DNA of 64,000 bases from Peribacillus muralis (GCF_001645685.2 NZ_CP017080.1:3525051-3589050), one strand, 5' to 3'; shown: positions 53,584-63,642, counted from the stretch's first letter. The notes: generated from the letters alone by a model not told the origin. Translations and numbers: made by a program.

Positions 53584-53614
53584 AAACACCGTTCGTATAA
53601 GCCGAACGGTGTTT
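53584..53614 (-). terminator. Intrinsic terminator of the M20 gene
   Basis: AACACCGTTCG pairs with CGAACGGTGTT, followed by TTTTATGATTTT on the minus strand. Confidence 0.85.
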
Positions 53615-53635
53615 AGTGGGTCAAGCTAAATTTGG

Positions 53636-54823
53636 TTATTGCCTTTCAAAATAAAGGCATACAACTTGGGCCATTGATTTGGCAGCGATCAAAAGTGCAT
53701 CCTCATCAATATCGAATTTAGGATGGTGATTGAAGTATGCCTTCTCCACTCCTTTCGGTTTACAGCCAATGTAAAAGAAGCAGCCCGGGATCTTTTCTGC
53801 ATAATAGGAAAAATCCTCTGATCCCGAGAGCATCGGAAATTCCAAGACGCTCCCGATATCTTTATCTTCCATGCTTTCAAGACTATTCTTGACGAACAAA
53901 GTCAGGTCAGGGTCGTTATATAACGGCGGATAATCAGGAATATAAGAAAGCTCGCACTGTACATCAAACTCCATTTCTATTCCTTTAACGATCCTGTGAA
54001 CCTCCTGATCTATCAACTGCTGGGCCTCCTCTGTCATATACCGGACATCTCCCTCGATCTCGATACAATCCTTAATGACATTAAAGCTTCCTTTCCCATC
54101 GAAAGAACCGATCGTGACCACGCCCATCTCAAAAGGGTCCAATCTCCGGCTGATCACGGTTTGAACAGCCGTGACGAAATGGGCACCTGCAACGATGGCA
54201 TCATTGGCCAGATGCGGGGATGAGCCATGCCCGCCCATGCCCTTTACCGTCAATTTGAAATATGTCCTGCCAGCCATTGCATAGCCCCCGTGATATCCGA
54301 CGACCCCTGCAGGATGTGAGGGGAATAAGTGGATGCCAAACACGGCATCCAGCTTATCGAGGATTCCAGATTCCATGATGCTTTTTGCTCCACCCGGAGG
54401 TGTCTCTTCGGCATGCTGATGAATGATCTTGATCGTACCGGTCAGCGAATCCTTCAGCTTGATCAGGCAGTCTGCCAGAATCAATAAATAGGCGGTATGC
54501 CCATCGTGGCCGCAGGCGTGCATGACCCCTGCATTTTTTGAACGGAAAGGAACCTCCGTTTCTTCCGTAATCGGCAAGGCATCGAAATCGGCACGCAGAC
54601 CTATCGTTTTCCCTGGTTTAGCTCCTTCGATCGTTACGATGACCCCTAATCCATTTCCGGCATTCGTTTGAATCTCCACATCTTTCCCTTTGTAAAAATC
54701 AATGATATATTGTGACGTATTCTCTTCTTTGAAGGATAGCTCCGGATTCTCGTGTAAATGGCGGCGAATTTGAACCATTTCCGCTTTACGTGCTTCCAGC
54801 ATGTCCATTAATTGACTATTCAC
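53636..54823 (-). CDS. M20-family amidohydrolase / aminoacylase
   Basis: A 395-aa zinc hydrolase of the IAA-aminoacid/N-acyl-amino-acid amidohydrolase branch. The conserved HACGHDGH cluster (metal ligands) is near 104-111. HAEETPPGGAK supplies the base glutamate, then the dimer-forming lid with MGGHGSSP follows, and SGSEDFSYY is near the end. Likely substrates are N-acyl amino acids. It sits between sftA and ytpQ, where B. subtilis has ytpR, so this gene may replace it. A degenerate cre-like sequence lies about 40 bases upstream (not counted as a feature). Confidence 0.9.
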   Translation of the reverse strand: MNSQLMDMLEARKAEMVQIRRHLHENPELSFKEENTSQYIIDFYKGKDVEIQTNAGNGLGVIVTIEGAKPGKTIGLRADFDALPITEETEVPFRSKNAGVMHACGHDGHTAYLLILADCLIKLKDSLTGTIKIIHQHAEETPPGGAKSIMESGILDKLDAVFGIHLFPSHPAGVVGYHGGYAMAGRTYFKLTVKGMGGHGSSPHLANDAIVAGAHFVTAVQTVISRRLDPFEMGVVTIGSFDGKGSFNVIKDCIEIEGDVRYMTEEAQQLIDQEVHRIVKGIEMEFDVQCELSYIPDYPPLYNDPDLTLFVKNSLESMEDKDIGSVLEFPMLSGSEDFSYYAEKIPGCFFYIGCKPKGVEKAYFNHHPKFDIDEDALLIAAKSMAQVVCLYFERQ

Positions 54824-55007
54824 GGTTATTTTCCCCCTTCATTCCTAGAAATTTTGCGAAAAGGAAAGCGTTAAAATAACTCATGCCGACATTCGCCCAT
54901 TGCCGGGTTCCATAGAAACTAGCATTTTTCTGAATAATCCAATTATACCATCATCAAGGGGAAAATGAATATGAACACCTTCGATCATCTCCGCCTTTAA
55001 ACAAAAA

Positions 55008-55036
55008 TAGGACCAGTGCCTGCTGGCACGGTCCTA
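55008..55036 (-). terminator. Intrinsic terminator of ytpQ
   Basis: AGGACC-G-TGCC pairs with GGCA-C-TGGTCCT with T's after it on the minus strand, just past the ytpQ stop. Confidence 0.85.
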
Positions 55037-55048
55037 TCGTTGCGGCGC

Positions 55049-55855
55049 TTATTGTTCACGCTTTTTGTTTTTCCCCAAAATGAAAATGGGCTCCAGCTCA
55101 TTTTCTTCGTAAAGAAATGATAAAGCCGTTATCGGTACATGGCCGCTGGCAAAGAAGCTCATTGCCATTTGCGCAAGAATATCGTATCCGGTATCATTTT
55201 TCACATCAGCGATGATGATGACATCCTGATGCGGAATGGCCACAGCCATTGTCCCTTCGATCTTATCTTTCATTTCCCGAAGCCAGGATTCATTCAGGAT
55301 CCTGCTCGCATCATAACCATCATTCGTGTTCAAAAAGTGAAATGCATTACCCGCGACAACATCAGACTTCATCTCAGTCGATAGCGAACGAACATTGAAA
55401 GAAGCGATTTCACGGATTCTATCACCCTGCCAATTTTCCCGTTGAATCATCTTGTCATCAATCAGACGGTACGTTTTCCCTAAATCGAGTGCATAAAAAA
55501 CCCGGGTTTCAGCTGTATGCTCATCGTATAGGAATGGATTTCCTTCTTCCGATTCCATCGGAAAGGAGGTCGAACGGATGACCGGGAAAATGGATTTCTC
55601 CTTGCCTTGCATGCTATGTTCTTCGCCCATTACATTCAAGGCCTCTTCGACATAATAAGTGACTTCATCGATTGCCTTATCCGCAACGTTTTCATAATTG
55701 GCAACAACCGGTGCCAATTGGATCGCGATGCCCTTCCCTGTCTTCACATTTTCAACCCTTAACGTATCTTTCTTGCTGTCGAATTTGAATGTTCGGTTAT
55801 CACCTTTCAAACGTTCCTGCAAAATATTTTTCAGCTTCGTGCTGTCCATTTTCAT
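55049..55855 (-). CDS. ytpQ: YtpQ (DUF1444 family)
   Basis: A 268-aa cytosolic protein with no membrane segment. It matches the DUF1444 family in length and in segments such as [27 protein letters not shown] and [22 protein letters not shown]. Function unknown. GAGGAGGG precedes the ATG. It lies immediately downstream of the thioredoxin-like ytpP, as in B. subtilis, which supports the naming. Confidence 0.92.
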   Translation of the reverse strand: MKMDSTKLKNILQERLKGDNRTFKFDSKKDTLRVENVKTGKGIAIQLAPVVANYENVADKAIDEVTYYVEEALNVMGEEHSMQGKEKSIFPVIRSTSFPMESEEGNPFLYDEHTAETRVFYALDLGKTYRLIDDKMIQRENWQGDRIREIASFNVRSLSTEMKSDVVAGNAFHFLNTNDGYDASRILNESWLREMKDKIEGTMAVAIPHQDVIIIADVKNDTGYDILAQMAMSFFASGHVPITALSFLYEENELEPIFILGKNKKREQ

Positions 55856-55905
55856 GATTGACCCTCCTCTTCATTGAAAAATCCCCAGCGAGAAGGGAAA
55901 TGTGA

Positions 55906-56217
55906 TTATAGTGATTGAATGAATTCTTCAATTTGTTCTTGTGTTTTACGATCCTTGCTCACGTACCTGCCAAGCTCTTTGCCATTATCATACGCGATGA
56001 AACTCGGTATCCCGAATACGTCGTTTGCTGCACAGACATCGATGAATTCATCACGGTCCACATGAATGAACGTAAAATCAGGATATTTCTTTTCAATCTC
56101 CGGCATGATCGGTTCGATTATACGGCAGTCTCCACACCATGTTGCTGAAAAGAGGAAAATATGTTTGCCTTCATTTTTCAATGCATCATATTGCTGTTCA
56201 GTTTTTAAATTTTCCAT
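55906..56217 (-). CDS. ytpP: Thioredoxin-like protein YtpP
   Basis: A 103-aa thioredoxin fold with the active site WCGDC (C28, C31) and the cis-proline loop GIPSF. It may serve as a bacillithiol- or thioredoxin-linked reductant, but its targets are unknown. The ATG at 56217 has AGGAGGATC just upstream; the frame start at 56283 is not supported. It lies upstream of ytpQ. Confidence 0.93.
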   Translation of the reverse strand: MENLKTEQQYDALKNEGKHIFLFSATWCGDCRIIEPIMPEIEKKYPDFTFIHVDRDEFIDVCAANDVFGIPSFIAYDNGKELGRYVSKDRKTQEQIEEFIQSL

Positions 56218-56319
56218 TTGAATGATCCTCCTGCTTTCATGACACTTTACTACATGTATCATACCAGAATCTCCAGTATTCAACCATCAATACGGATTGG
56301 TTTAATGACCGCACGTTTT

Positions 56320-56826
56320 TTATTTCTGCGGCACGGATGATACGACCTCCATCATTTGTTTCGCATCGTTCTTCAGCCTGTCCTTATCCGTTTCCGTCGT
56401 AAGCTTCACTCCACCGATCCCAACCGCGAGCTCATACTTTTCTTTTCCTGATTCTTTTATCGAGACAAAGCCGAATTTATCATCATTTTGAAAAGATTGG
56501 AGAATTAAATATTGCCCAGCTTGCTTCTTTATTGCCAAGAATAACACCGAGCTGTCCTCTTTTTCATTTGGATTGACAAATAATAGATAAGCTTTATCCG
56601 CTTGTTTAATTATCAAATTATTATCATGCTCTTCCTGGACTTTGAACCCCGTCGGGAGATAGACCTGGATAAGCCCAGCTTCCGCATTGGGCTGTTTGTC
56701 GTCGTCACGAAAAGCGATTTCGGCGGCTCTCACTGCCTTTTCCGTTTGTCTGTCGATCCCTGAGCATCCAACAATCAAACCGCCCAGCAACAGGAGCATC
56801 AAAAAAAAATTTTTCGATAAGACCAT
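56320..56826 (-). CDS. Lipoprotein of unknown function
   Basis: 168 aa. It has a signal peptide with lipobox IVGC (C near residue 21), then a mature domain with beta strands (IQVYLPTGFKVQEEHDNNLIIKQ and YLLFVNPNEKEDSSV). The ATG at 56826 is favoured because GGAGGG lies seven bases upstream; an ATG at 56832 would overlap it. I do not recognise a characterised family. It is probably anchored to the outer face of the membrane. It precedes ytpP in the same direction, with about 100 bases between. Confidence 0.85.
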   Translation of the reverse strand: MVLSKNFFLMLLLLGGLIVGCSGIDRQTEKAVRAAEIAFRDDDKQPNAEAGLIQVYLPTGFKVQEEHDNNLIIKQADKAYLLFVNPNEKEDSSVLFLAIKKQAGQYLILQSFQNDDKFGFVSIKESGKEKYELAVGIGGVKLTTETDKDRLKNDAKQMMEVVSSVPQK

Positions 56827-56948
56827 CGCCATTCCCTCCAGCCGTTTCTTTGCTTTTATAGATACTATTATCCTTATTTCCGAAATTCATCCATTTCTAA
56901 AAATTCATGATACAATGGATGCAAAGTATGCATCAAGGAGGGAAAAAT

Positions 56949-57398
56949 ATGAAATTAACCGTTTATCTTGCTGGGGAAATTCATTCAAATTGGAGAAACG
57001 AGCTAAAGGATAAGGCTGCGGCCTTGAAGCTTCCGTTATTGTTTGTCGGTCCGATGGAAAACCATGAGCGTTCCGATAATATTGGAGAAGATATTCTGGG
57101 GGAACAACCAAACCCGATCCTCAAGGATGCTGCCGCCTCCCAGATCAATAATTTGCGGACAGGCCTTTTACTGAAAAAAGCCGATCTTGTCGTCGCGCTG
57201 TTCGGGGAGAAATATAAACAGTGGAACACTGCCATGGATGCAAGTACCGCCATTTCCCTTGGTAAACCGCTTATTTTGATTCGCCCGGAATCCCATCATC
57301 ATGCTTTAAAGGAATTATCGGAAAAGGCAAGTGTCACCGTCGAATCCGTCAATCAAGCGCTGAAGGTGCTTTCCTATATATTTGAAGATGGAAAGTGA
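56949..57398 (+). CDS. ytoQ: YtoQ family protein
   Basis: A 149-aa cytosolic protein that matches B. subtilis YtoQ in length and in segments such as VYLAGEIHSNWR, VGPMENHERSDNIGE and INNLRTGLLLKKADLVVALFG. The Rossmann-like layout resembles nucleoside 2-deoxyribosyltransferases, which suggests nucleotide binding, but no activity is known. AAGGAGGG precedes the ATG; the frame extends upstream to 56907 without a site. Confidence 0.93.
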   Translation: MKLTVYLAGEIHSNWRNELKDKAAALKLPLLFVGPMENHERSDNIGEDILGEQPNPILKDAAASQINNLRTGLLLKKADLVVALFGEKYKQWNTAMDASTAISLGKPLILIRPESHHHALKELSEKASVTVESVNQALKVLSYIFEDGK

Positions 57399-57435
57399 AT
57401 GAAGGCTTAGCCAACCTAGCTGACATGTTGTGAAT

Positions 57436-57473
57436 AAAAAGCTTGTAGAGGGTAAGAGATGCCCCCTACAAGC
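57436..57473 (-). terminator. Intrinsic terminator of the AraC-type gene
   Basis: GCTTGTAG-G-GGG pairs with CCC-T-CTACAAGC and TTTTTATT follows on the minus strand. It lies between the convergent ytoQ and AraC-type genes. Confidence 0.8.
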
Positions 57474-57486
57474 ACAAAATACGAAC

Positions 57487-58356
57487 TTATCCCTTTTTGA
57501 TGGGGATCCAAATTTCGGAATAATAATCCGGGTTTGAGGCGTCATCATTCGAGTAAACTTCCAGTTCCGGCAGTGCCGCATGCTCATAGCCACTGGTAGG
57601 GAACCATTCGGAAAAAATTTGCTTCCACGCCTTTTGGATTGCGTCCGGCATCGGTCCATGAACTTCAAAAGCAACCCACTTGGAAGCAGGTATCGTAAGG
57701 GACAAAAACGGTTCATCCACTTTGCCGGTATACTCCGCCGCTATCCAATAATCCATCGTTTCGTTTTTTTCCTGCGCCCTCTTATCAACACATACCCCAA
57801 GCAATCCAACTATTTCCCCGTTGTTCAGCTTCGCTAACTCGTCACTTGTACCATCCGTATTCACTTGCTCCCAGAGCTTTGGGATTCCAATCAGATTTTC
57901 TTCATCAATCAAGGAAAATTCTTGCTTGATTCCAATCAATTGAAAGGAATCTCTTTCAAGGATCTTGTATTTCATCGGTTCTGCTCCTTTCAGTATCACC
58001 TGTATGACCAGGCGTTCATAAAATTTCAGCTTTCCCATATATTTTCGCGCTTCACTCGGGGATACCCCATGCTGCCTTCGAAAAGCTTTTGAGAATGCCT
58101 CGGGAGTGTCATAACCATACTTGTAGGCTAAGTCTATGACCTTTTCATTAGTGCAGGAAATCTCCTGGGCCGCCAAGGTCAGCCTGCGACGCCTGATATA
58201 GTCACCGACGGTGCTTTCCGTTAATATGGTGAACGTCCGTTGAAAATGAAAAGCGGAGGCATTCGCTTGCCTGGCAATGCTCTCGATTGTCAAATCATCC
58301 AATAAGTGCTCCTCGATATGGTCGATGGCCTTTTGGATCGATTCAATCCATCCCAT
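57487..58356 (-). CDS. AraC-family regulator with GyrI-like effector domain
   Basis: 289 aa. An N-terminal AraC/XylS DNA-binding domain comes first (about 1-105, LTIESIARQANASAFHFQRTF and a second HTH near VIDLAYKYGYDTPEAFSKAFRRQHG). A C-terminal GyrI-like small-molecule-binding domain follows (about 125-289). This pairing (Rob/MarA-like with an effector domain) often senses drugs or lipophilic compounds. The ATG at 58356 has AAGGAG eight bases upstream; a GTG at 58365 is less likely. Target genes are not evident from the neighbourhood. Confidence 0.9.
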   Translation of the reverse strand: MGWIESIQKAIDHIEEHLLDDLTIESIARQANASAFHFQRTFTILTESTVGDYIRRRRLTLAAQEISCTNEKVIDLAYKYGYDTPEAFSKAFRRQHGVSPSEARKYMGKLKFYERLVIQVILKGAEPMKYKILERDSFQLIGIKQEFSLIDEENLIGIPKLWEQVNTDGTSDELAKLNNGEIVGLLGVCVDKRAQEKNETMDYWIAAEYTGKVDEPFLSLTIPASKWVAFEVHGPMPDAIQKAWKQIFSEWFPTSGYEHAALPELEVYSNDDASNPDYYSEIWIPIKKG

Positions 58357-58476
58357 TACACTCACTCCTTGTCATCCATACTATCAGTCCCATTAATTAC
58401 AATCCTGTCAAATCCTGCTCTGTTGCGGCAGTATCTTCTTTCCGTTCACTCGGTCAGGACAAGAATTCGCAGGCTT

Positions 58477-58983
58477 TTAGATTTTCAGCTCATATTCATG
58501 TTGTCCGGCTAACATCCACATGATATGGAGGAACATATCGCTCCTTGTAATCCGCTCATTCGTAAATACGCCAATTGCCCCTTCCTTCTTACTGATATTC
58601 GTTTGCTTTGTGAAGGCATCCATCACCGGTCCCAATTCTTCTCCGCGCAGCAGCTTCCCGGCGACGATGTCGGGCAGCGGAACCCTTGCTCCACCGGCAA
58701 TGAAAACGGAGCCGTCTCTCGTGGCCATCGCCCCCCAATTGCAAAGAAACAGTCCTTGCTTCATTTTCACGACACCGCCTTCAAGCCCGATACCGATTTC
58801 GGCATCACTGTTAACCAAACAATTCCGGGCACGCGTCATGGCCCCTTCCATCGTTTCTTCATCCGAAAACGGCTGTTCGGAGACCCCGCTTTCCACTTGA
58901 AGTGAAATGATTTCAGCCTCTTCATAAACGTCACGCACCGCTTGTACTTTCGCTGGATTTTTACTGCCCACCGCTATTTTCAT
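58477..58983 (-). CDS. DUF84 inosine/xanthosine triphosphatase (YjjX-like)
   Basis: 168 aa. It opens MKIAVGSKNPAKVQAV, the NTP-binding motif of the DUF84/YjjX family, which clears ITP and XTP from the nucleotide pool. EIGIGLEGGVV is the second conserved element. The ATG at 58983 is preceded by GGAG; an upstream frame to 59043 would run through the ytoP terminator hairpin, so it is not used. It sits downstream of ytoP in the same direction. Confidence 0.88.
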   Translation of the reverse strand: MKIAVGSKNPAKVQAVRDVYEEAEIISLQVESGVSEQPFSDEETMEGAMTRARNCLVNSDAEIGIGLEGGVVKMKQGLFLCNWGAMATRDGSVFIAGGARVPLPDIVAGKLLRGEELGPVMDAFTKQTNISKKEGAIGVFTNERITRSDMFLHIMWMLAGQHEYELKI

Positions 58984-59021
58984 AATCGCTCCATTCCTTT
59001 CCATGTAAAAAAAAGCTGTTG

Positions 59022-59050
59022 AAAAAGGGGGGATGACAGCCACCCCCTTT
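59022..59050 (-). terminator. Intrinsic terminator of ytoP
   Basis: AAAGGGGG pairs with CCCCCTTT, with T5 on the minus strand, 19 bases past the ytoP stop. Confidence 0.8.
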
Positions 59051-59068
59051 CCATTTCAGCTTCCTCGA

Positions 59069-60142
59069 TCAACCGTTATTCTTCAATGTCTCGAAAGTCG
59101 TTTTATCACAAGAACGAACCAATTTCGCAATCAATTCACGTGCAGCCGCATAATCATCAATATGAATCATCGAGGCATGTGTATGAATATAGCGGGAACA
59201 AATGCCAATCACGCCGCTTGGGATGCCTTCATTGGCAATATGGACCTTGCCTGCGTCCGTGCCCCCTGGGGAAACGAAATACTGATAAGGAATATCATTC
59301 GACTCGGCCGTATCCAGGATGAATTCCCTCATGCCGCGATGCGTAACCATCGTACGGTCCAAAATCCGAAGCAATGCGCCTTTCCCTAGCTGCCCAAATT
59401 CGCTTTTACTGCCTGACATATCGTTTGCCGGGCTTGCATCCAAGGCGAAGAATAGATCCGGCTTGATCATGAAGGCGGCTGTTTGTGCCCCCCGCAATCC
59501 TACCTCCTCCTGTACTGTCGCTCCTGAATATAAAACATTTGGCAATGTTTCACCGTGTAAATCTTTTAATAGCTCGATTGCCAGCCCGCAGCCATAACGA
59601 TTATCCCATGCTTTTGCAAGAATTTTCTTCTCATTGGCCATCGGTGTGAATGGACAGATCGGCACGATCTGCTGTCCAGGCTTAATGCCTATTCTCTTCA
59701 CATCTTCCTTATCATCCGCACCGATATCAATCAGCATATTTTTGATATCCATTGGTTTTGAGCGTTGCGATTCTTCAAGTAAATGAGGCGGGATCGAACC
59801 GATGACCCCGATGACCGGACCATTATTAGTAATGATTTCCACCCGTTGAGCCAAAAGCACCTGGCTCCACCAGCCGCCTAGTGGCTGAAATCTGATCATG
59901 CCATTTTCCGTTACGGAAGTGACCATGAAGCCGACTTCATCCATATGACCGGCAACAAGTACAGTCGGACCTTCCTCATTCCCCCTTTTCACGCCAAAGA
60001 TTCCGCCAAGGCGATCTTGGACGATTTCATCCGAATACTTTTCCAGTTCCTTCCTCATGAAACCCCGAACTGCATGTTCATTTCCCGAGGCACCTGGTAA
60101 TTCCGTCAATGTTTTAAAAAGTTCTAAAGTTTCATGATTCAT
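59069..60142 (-). CDS. ytoP: M42-family aminopeptidase YtoP
   Basis: A 357-aa zinc- or cobalt-dependent aminopeptidase of the M42 (glutamyl/deblocking) family that forms large tetrahedral complexes. Metal and catalytic residues are visible in [21 protein letters not shown] (Asp), [11 protein letters not shown] (Glu pair) and ALDAS, plus the histidine near the C-terminus (VHIANEG). The length equals that of B. subtilis YtoP. The ATG at 60142 has an AGGGG site; the frame start at 60205 is unsupported. It is divergent from ytzB. Confidence 0.94.
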   Translation of the reverse strand: MNHETLELFKTLTELPGASGNEHAVRGFMRKELEKYSDEIVQDRLGGIFGVKRGNEEGPTVLVAGHMDEVGFMVTSVTENGMIRFQPLGGWWSQVLLAQRVEIITNNGPVIGVIGSIPPHLLEESQRSKPMDIKNMLIDIGADDKEDVKRIGIKPGQQIVPICPFTPMANEKKILAKAWDNRYGCGLAIELLKDLHGETLPNVLYSGATVQEEVGLRGAQTAAFMIKPDLFFALDASPANDMSGSKSEFGQLGKGALLRILDRTMVTHRGMREFILDTAESNDIPYQYFVSPGGTDAGKVHIANEGIPSGVIGICSRYIHTHASMIHIDDYAAARELIAKLVRSCDKTTFETLKNNG

Positions 60143-60318
60143 TTCTCTACCCCTAACATATGTATTATTTCTTACTATTTTACCGAACTTCGTCTCATGT
60201 TTCACTTCAAAGTTCTAATTTATCAGTTAATGGTTAAAATTTCAAATTATTAGGCAAATAAAGCCTTCTTCTGTATACTGGATAGAGTGATTGTATTAAA
60301 AGCAATGGAGGAGAAATA

Positions 60319-60636
60319 ATGAATTGGAAAACGTTTTTACTAGGTGCTGCAGCCGGGTTCGCCACAGGCTATGCGACAAAGCAAATATTGGATCAATCAA
60401 GCAGGCCTTCTCCTGACAAAGTGTTGGCCCACGTGAAGGAAACCGTTAAAAAGGATGGGAATATATATGGTTCCTGGATTTTGATGAAGCCGGAAACTTA
60501 TACGAAAAATGAATTGGACTATTTGGTATATAAAGGCGGAATCACTAGAAACACAGAGGGCTTGCGGGAGCAATTCGAATTTGTTGCAGATGCCGCGACA
60601 GGAACGATCCTTGAGCTTAATCCCCAAAATGATTAA
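60319..60636 (+). CDS. ytzB: YtzB, PepSY-like small protein
   Basis: 105 aa. The N-terminus starts MNWKTFLLGAAAGFATGYATKQIL, a short membrane anchor or leader. A PepSY-type domain follows (KVLAHVKETVKKDGNIYGSWI to ADAATGTILEL). It matches B. subtilis YtzB in length and sequence. PepSY domains act as peptidase inhibitors in other systems; no target is known here. GGAGGAG precedes the ATG. Confidence 0.9.
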   Translation: MNWKTFLLGAAAGFATGYATKQILDQSSRPSPDKVLAHVKETVKKDGNIYGSWILMKPETYTKNELDYLVYKGGITRNTEGLREQFEFVADAATGTILELNPQND

Positions 60637-60638
60637 CG

Positions 60639-60675
60639 GCAAAAGGAGGGCTGTCAAAATGACGTCCTCCTTTTG
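60639..60675. terminator. Bidirectional terminator between ytzB and ytnP
   Basis: The 11-bp perfect stem GCAAAAGGAGG / CCTCCTTTTGC lies between the convergent genes. Confidence 0.85.
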
Positions 60676-60685
60676 CTATCCGCGC

Positions 60686-61531
60686 TTAGCGGTTCCGCTT
60701 CAATTCCTCGATGATCTCTTTACCCGATTCATCCCACTTGACGGCCCGATAATATGCATCATGGTAAAAGCTGTACCATGACCCTTTTTCCAGCCCGTCT
60801 TTCATCCACCTTTCCTTTGCCTTGATGGATGTCATTGGATAATCGTCATAGGCGAGCACCCAAAGGACATTGGCATGGGCATGCGTCGGCATGATATCGG
60901 CCATATGGATCAGCCTGTCCCCTCCATCTTGGATGATGATGATTGCATGTCCATCACTATGACCCCCAGTGTGAATCATTTTGATGCCGTCGGTTATAAC
61001 TTTCTCATCTTCAAAGGGTCTTATAAGAGACTCGATGGCTTCCCAGTTTTCGTACCAATATGTACTTTTTGAGCGGATATTCGGATTTTGCATTTCATTC
61101 CATTCCGTTTGGGTCGTAATGATTTCTGCACGCTCGAAAACAGGCACCCAGGCGTCACCTTCACGTTTCGTCAAACCGCAGGCATGATCGAAATGTAAAT
61201 GGGTCATCAAAATGTAATCGATATCATTTGTACCAATCCCAAGTGTGTCAAGGTCCGCTACGAGAGCCGATTCCTCCGCCACTCCAAAGTTCCGCTTTTG
61301 CTTGTCATTCATCTTCCCATTGCCGATTCCGGAATCGATAAGCATGTTCAAGCCATTGGCCTGTACCAATATCGGATCTGTCCGTAATTCGATTTGGTTT
61401 TTGTCGTTAACAGGATATTTCTTGGACCAGAGCGGCTTTGGTACGACACCAAACATCGCGCCTCCGTCCAGGTGTGTCACGCCGCCATTCAACCACGTTA
61501 ATTTTATGTCTCCTATTCGCAAAGTTTCCAT
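60686..61531 (-). CDS. ytnP: YtnP, metallo-beta-lactamase-fold lactonase
   Basis: A 281-aa MBL-fold enzyme with the zinc motif HLHFDH (H111, H113, D115, H116), then HSDGH (metal ligand), D at LIHMADI and a terminal histidine. In B. subtilis YtnP hydrolyses lactone signals and blocks quorum sensing and streptomycin production in other soil bacteria. The length is identical to that enzyme (281 aa). Confidence 0.95.
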   Translation of the reverse strand: METLRIGDIKLTWLNGGVTHLDGGAMFGVVPKPLWSKKYPVNDKNQIELRTDPILVQANGLNMLIDSGIGNGKMNDKQKRNFGVAEESALVADLDTLGIGTNDIDYILMTHLHFDHACGLTKREGDAWVPVFERAEIITTQTEWNEMQNPNIRSKSTYWYENWEAIESLIRPFEDEKVITDGIKMIHTGGHSDGHAIIIIQDGGDRLIHMADIMPTHAHANVLWVLAYDDYPMTSIKAKERWMKDGLEKGSWYSFYHDAYYRAVKWDESGKEIIEELKRNR

Positions 61532-61652
61532 TTAACCCCTCCTCTTCCTTTAGTTTAACACCTGCTTCATCATCTGGAAATGGATAACGATCAAATGCAA
61601 TTCAAGTGAGGGGATCTACATCCCTGACTGCAAGCATCCACATGACCATAAC

Positions 61653-61679
61653 AAAAAAACCAGATGCAAAGCATCTGAT
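61653..61679 (-). terminator. Intrinsic terminator of trmB
   Basis: CAGATGC and GCATCTG form a short stem followed by TTTTTTTG on the minus strand, about 15 bases past the trmB stop. Confidence 0.8.
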
Positions 61680-61694
61680 TTCCTGTTGATGGTC

Positions 61695-62333
61695 TTATTG
61701 GAACAAAGCTTCCAAACGGTAAATCCGATTTCCTTTACTTGAGAACTTTTCTTCATATTCCGTCATGATATTGCCTTCAAAGCTGCTCTTATGAAGATCT
61801 AGGCTTACAAATTTCAACAGCATGCCGTATTCGGAAATACTCTTCAATGAGGATTCGAACAATCCTTGGTTATCGGTCTTGAAGTGGATCTCGCCTTTTT
61901 CCGGCAGGATGCCTTCATACACCTCAAGGAAAGTTTTATACGTTAACCGGCGTTTCGCATGACGAGTTTTCGGCCATGGATCGGAAAAGTTCAAGTAAAC
62001 GCGATCCACGTCACCTTTAGCAAAATAATCCCCTAAGTTTGCTGCATCAACATTCAACAGCTTTAAATTCGGCACTTCCGCTTCAATCAGCAAATCCAAA
62101 GCCGCGACAATGACGCTTCCATATACTTCAATTCCAAGGAAATTCACATCAGGATGGGCCTTTGCCATCTCGGTAATGAAACGGCCTTTCCCCGTACCCA
62201 CTTCAATATATAACGGATTATCGTTTCCGAAAACTTCATGCCATTTACCTTTATGGCTCACTGGCTGCTGAATTACATATTGTGGAAAATCATTCAAACG
62301 GTCTTCAGCCCAAGGTTTATTTCTTAAACGCAT
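61695..62333 (-). CDS. trmB: tRNA (guanine-N7-)-methyltransferase TrmB
   Basis: A 212-aa SAM-dependent enzyme that makes m7G46 in tRNA. It has the SAM-binding [16 protein letters not shown] (near 40-55) and the catalytic-region [15 protein letters not shown], which is characteristic of TrmB. The ATG at 62333 follows AGGGGTG; a frame extension to 62438 is not supported by a binding site. It corresponds to ytmQ next to ytzH in B. subtilis. Confidence 0.97.
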   Translation of the reverse strand: MRLRNKPWAEDRLNDFPQYVIQQPVSHKGKWHEVFGNDNPLYIEVGTGKGRFITEMAKAHPDVNFLGIEVYGSVIVAALDLLIEAEVPNLKLLNVDAANLGDYFAKGDVDRVYLNFSDPWPKTRHAKRRLTYKTFLEVYEGILPEKGEIHFKTDNQGLFESSLKSISEYGMLLKFVSLDLHKSSFEGNIMTEYEEKFSSKGNRIYRLEALFQ

Positions 62334-62583
62334 GATGACACCCCTATTTAAAATATAATCGTTCAAACCATAACACGAGTGGACAGATTCCTGCAAGTTG
62401 ATTTTTTCAGGATTGCCCTGCCTCCACCCATGGAACAAATCAAAAAACTGCCGGCCATCAGGCGACAGTGTCTGTCATTTTCATGTATAAATCTTTCCGC
62501 AAAACACACCATAAATAAGTGAAGGGCAGGCGAAAATCCGCCTGGGAACCTTAGAACCATATTTAAGAAAGGAGAGGTATTAT

Positions 62584-62859
62584 ATGCCGCTTTCCCATGA
62601 ACACCAAATGTCACTATTAAAGGATATACTGACCAACCATCAATCTGACTGCTGCGGGTCCGTTTCTGAGTGCGAGCAGGTTGAAAGACTCGTCAAATCC
62701 TTGATGATCAACATGGATATTGATAGCAATGTGAAAACGATATTGACGGAGATTTACGAATACAGCCAGGGGGGCATCGGTGCCTCCGATTTAGATGCAC
62801 ATATTACGACCCACCAGGACAACCTGTCCCAGTGGGTGGATGATATCGATCAATACTGA
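62584..62859 (+). CDS. ytzH: YtzH-like protein
   Basis: A 91-aa acidic soluble protein of the YtzH family (LSHEHQMSLLKDILTNHQSDCCG, then helical). Two adjacent cysteines at CCG (near 23-24) and another in SECEQ could bind a metal, which is only a guess. AAGGAGAGG precedes the ATG. The stop codon abuts the stop of ytmP on the other strand, as these genes are paired in B. subtilis. Function unknown. Confidence 0.9.
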   Translation: MPLSHEHQMSLLKDILTNHQSDCCGSVSECEQVERLVKSLMINMDIDSNVKTILTEIYEYSQGGIGASDLDAHITTHQDNLSQWVDDIDQY

Positions 62860-63642
62860 TCAGTCAATCATCAATAAGGCTTCCAATTTTTGCAGTAAAT
62901 CATCTCTTTCCTCGTACCGACTCCTACGATGATGCCATTGGATGGAAAGCACAAGTTGTGAAACCGTGTGCCATTTCATCCTCATCTCCAGGCCTGCATC
63001 AAGCTTTTTGCCGTATCGGGCAAGCCATTGATTCCATTCCTCCCTTGGGATATAGGAATACAGAAGGATCCCAAGGTCGATGGCGGGGTCGCCAATGACC
63101 GCTCCGTCCCAATCAATGAGGTATAATCCGTCCGTTTCGGTCATGAGCCAATTATTATGGTTCACATCACAATGGCAGACGACTTCTTCGTCGCATTCAA
63201 TCAACAGGAGATTGTTCTGTAAAAAATGAATGGCTTGCTTGATGATCGGGATATCCGTAACATCGGAAGATAATCCGATTTCTATGTCTGTAAGTATACT
63301 TTCAGGTCGTAAAGGGGATTTCCCAAGCCTTTTGAGCATGCTTAACAAAGGATCGGATTGATGAATTTTCTGAAGCAGCTTTGCGACTCTTATATTGTCC
63401 ATTTCCTGCTGAGATAGCTCCCTGCCTTCCATCCAATGCTGGGCCGTAATGACATCTCCATTTTCCAGGCGTTTTGTCCACATTAACTTCGGAACAATGC
63501 CCTCAGCTGAAAGAACAGCCAAAAATGGTGATGAATTACGTTTTAGGAAAAGCTTCTGCCCATCTTTCTCGGCTATAAAGGCTTCTCCTGTAGCTCCTCC
63601 AGCAGGGGATATATCCCACTCCTGACCTAATAAATGTTCCAA
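62860..63642 (-). CDS. ytmP: YtmP, APH-fold phosphotransferase
   Basis: About 260 aa with the aminoglycoside/choline kinase fold: nucleotide loop near SPAGGATGEAFIAEK, catalytic HCDVNHNNWLM and metal-binding IDWDGAVIGDP. The natural substrate is unknown. I prefer the TTG at 63642 because GAAGGTG lies six bases upstream; a GTG at 63651 falls inside that site. It is divergent from the plus-strand-directed region to its right, and adjacent to ytzH as in B. subtilis. Confidence 0.88.
   Translation of the reverse strand: MEHLLGQEWDISPAGGATGEAFIAEKDGQKLFLKRNSSPFLAVLSAEGIVPKLMWTKRLENGDVITAQHWMEGRELSQQEMDNIRVAKLLQKIHQSDPLLSMLKRLGKSPLRPESILTDIEIGLSSDVTDIPIIKQAIHFLQNNLLLIECDEEVVCHCDVNHNNWLMTETDGLYLIDWDGAVIGDPAIDLGILLYSYIPREEWNQWLARYGKKLDAGLEMRMKWHTVSQLVLSIQWHHRRSRYEERDDLLQKLEALLMID

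Noticed and set aside
54863..54876. cre-like sequence upstream of the M20 gene
   Set aside because: Two mismatches to the consensus at key positions, and no promoter could be placed beside it.
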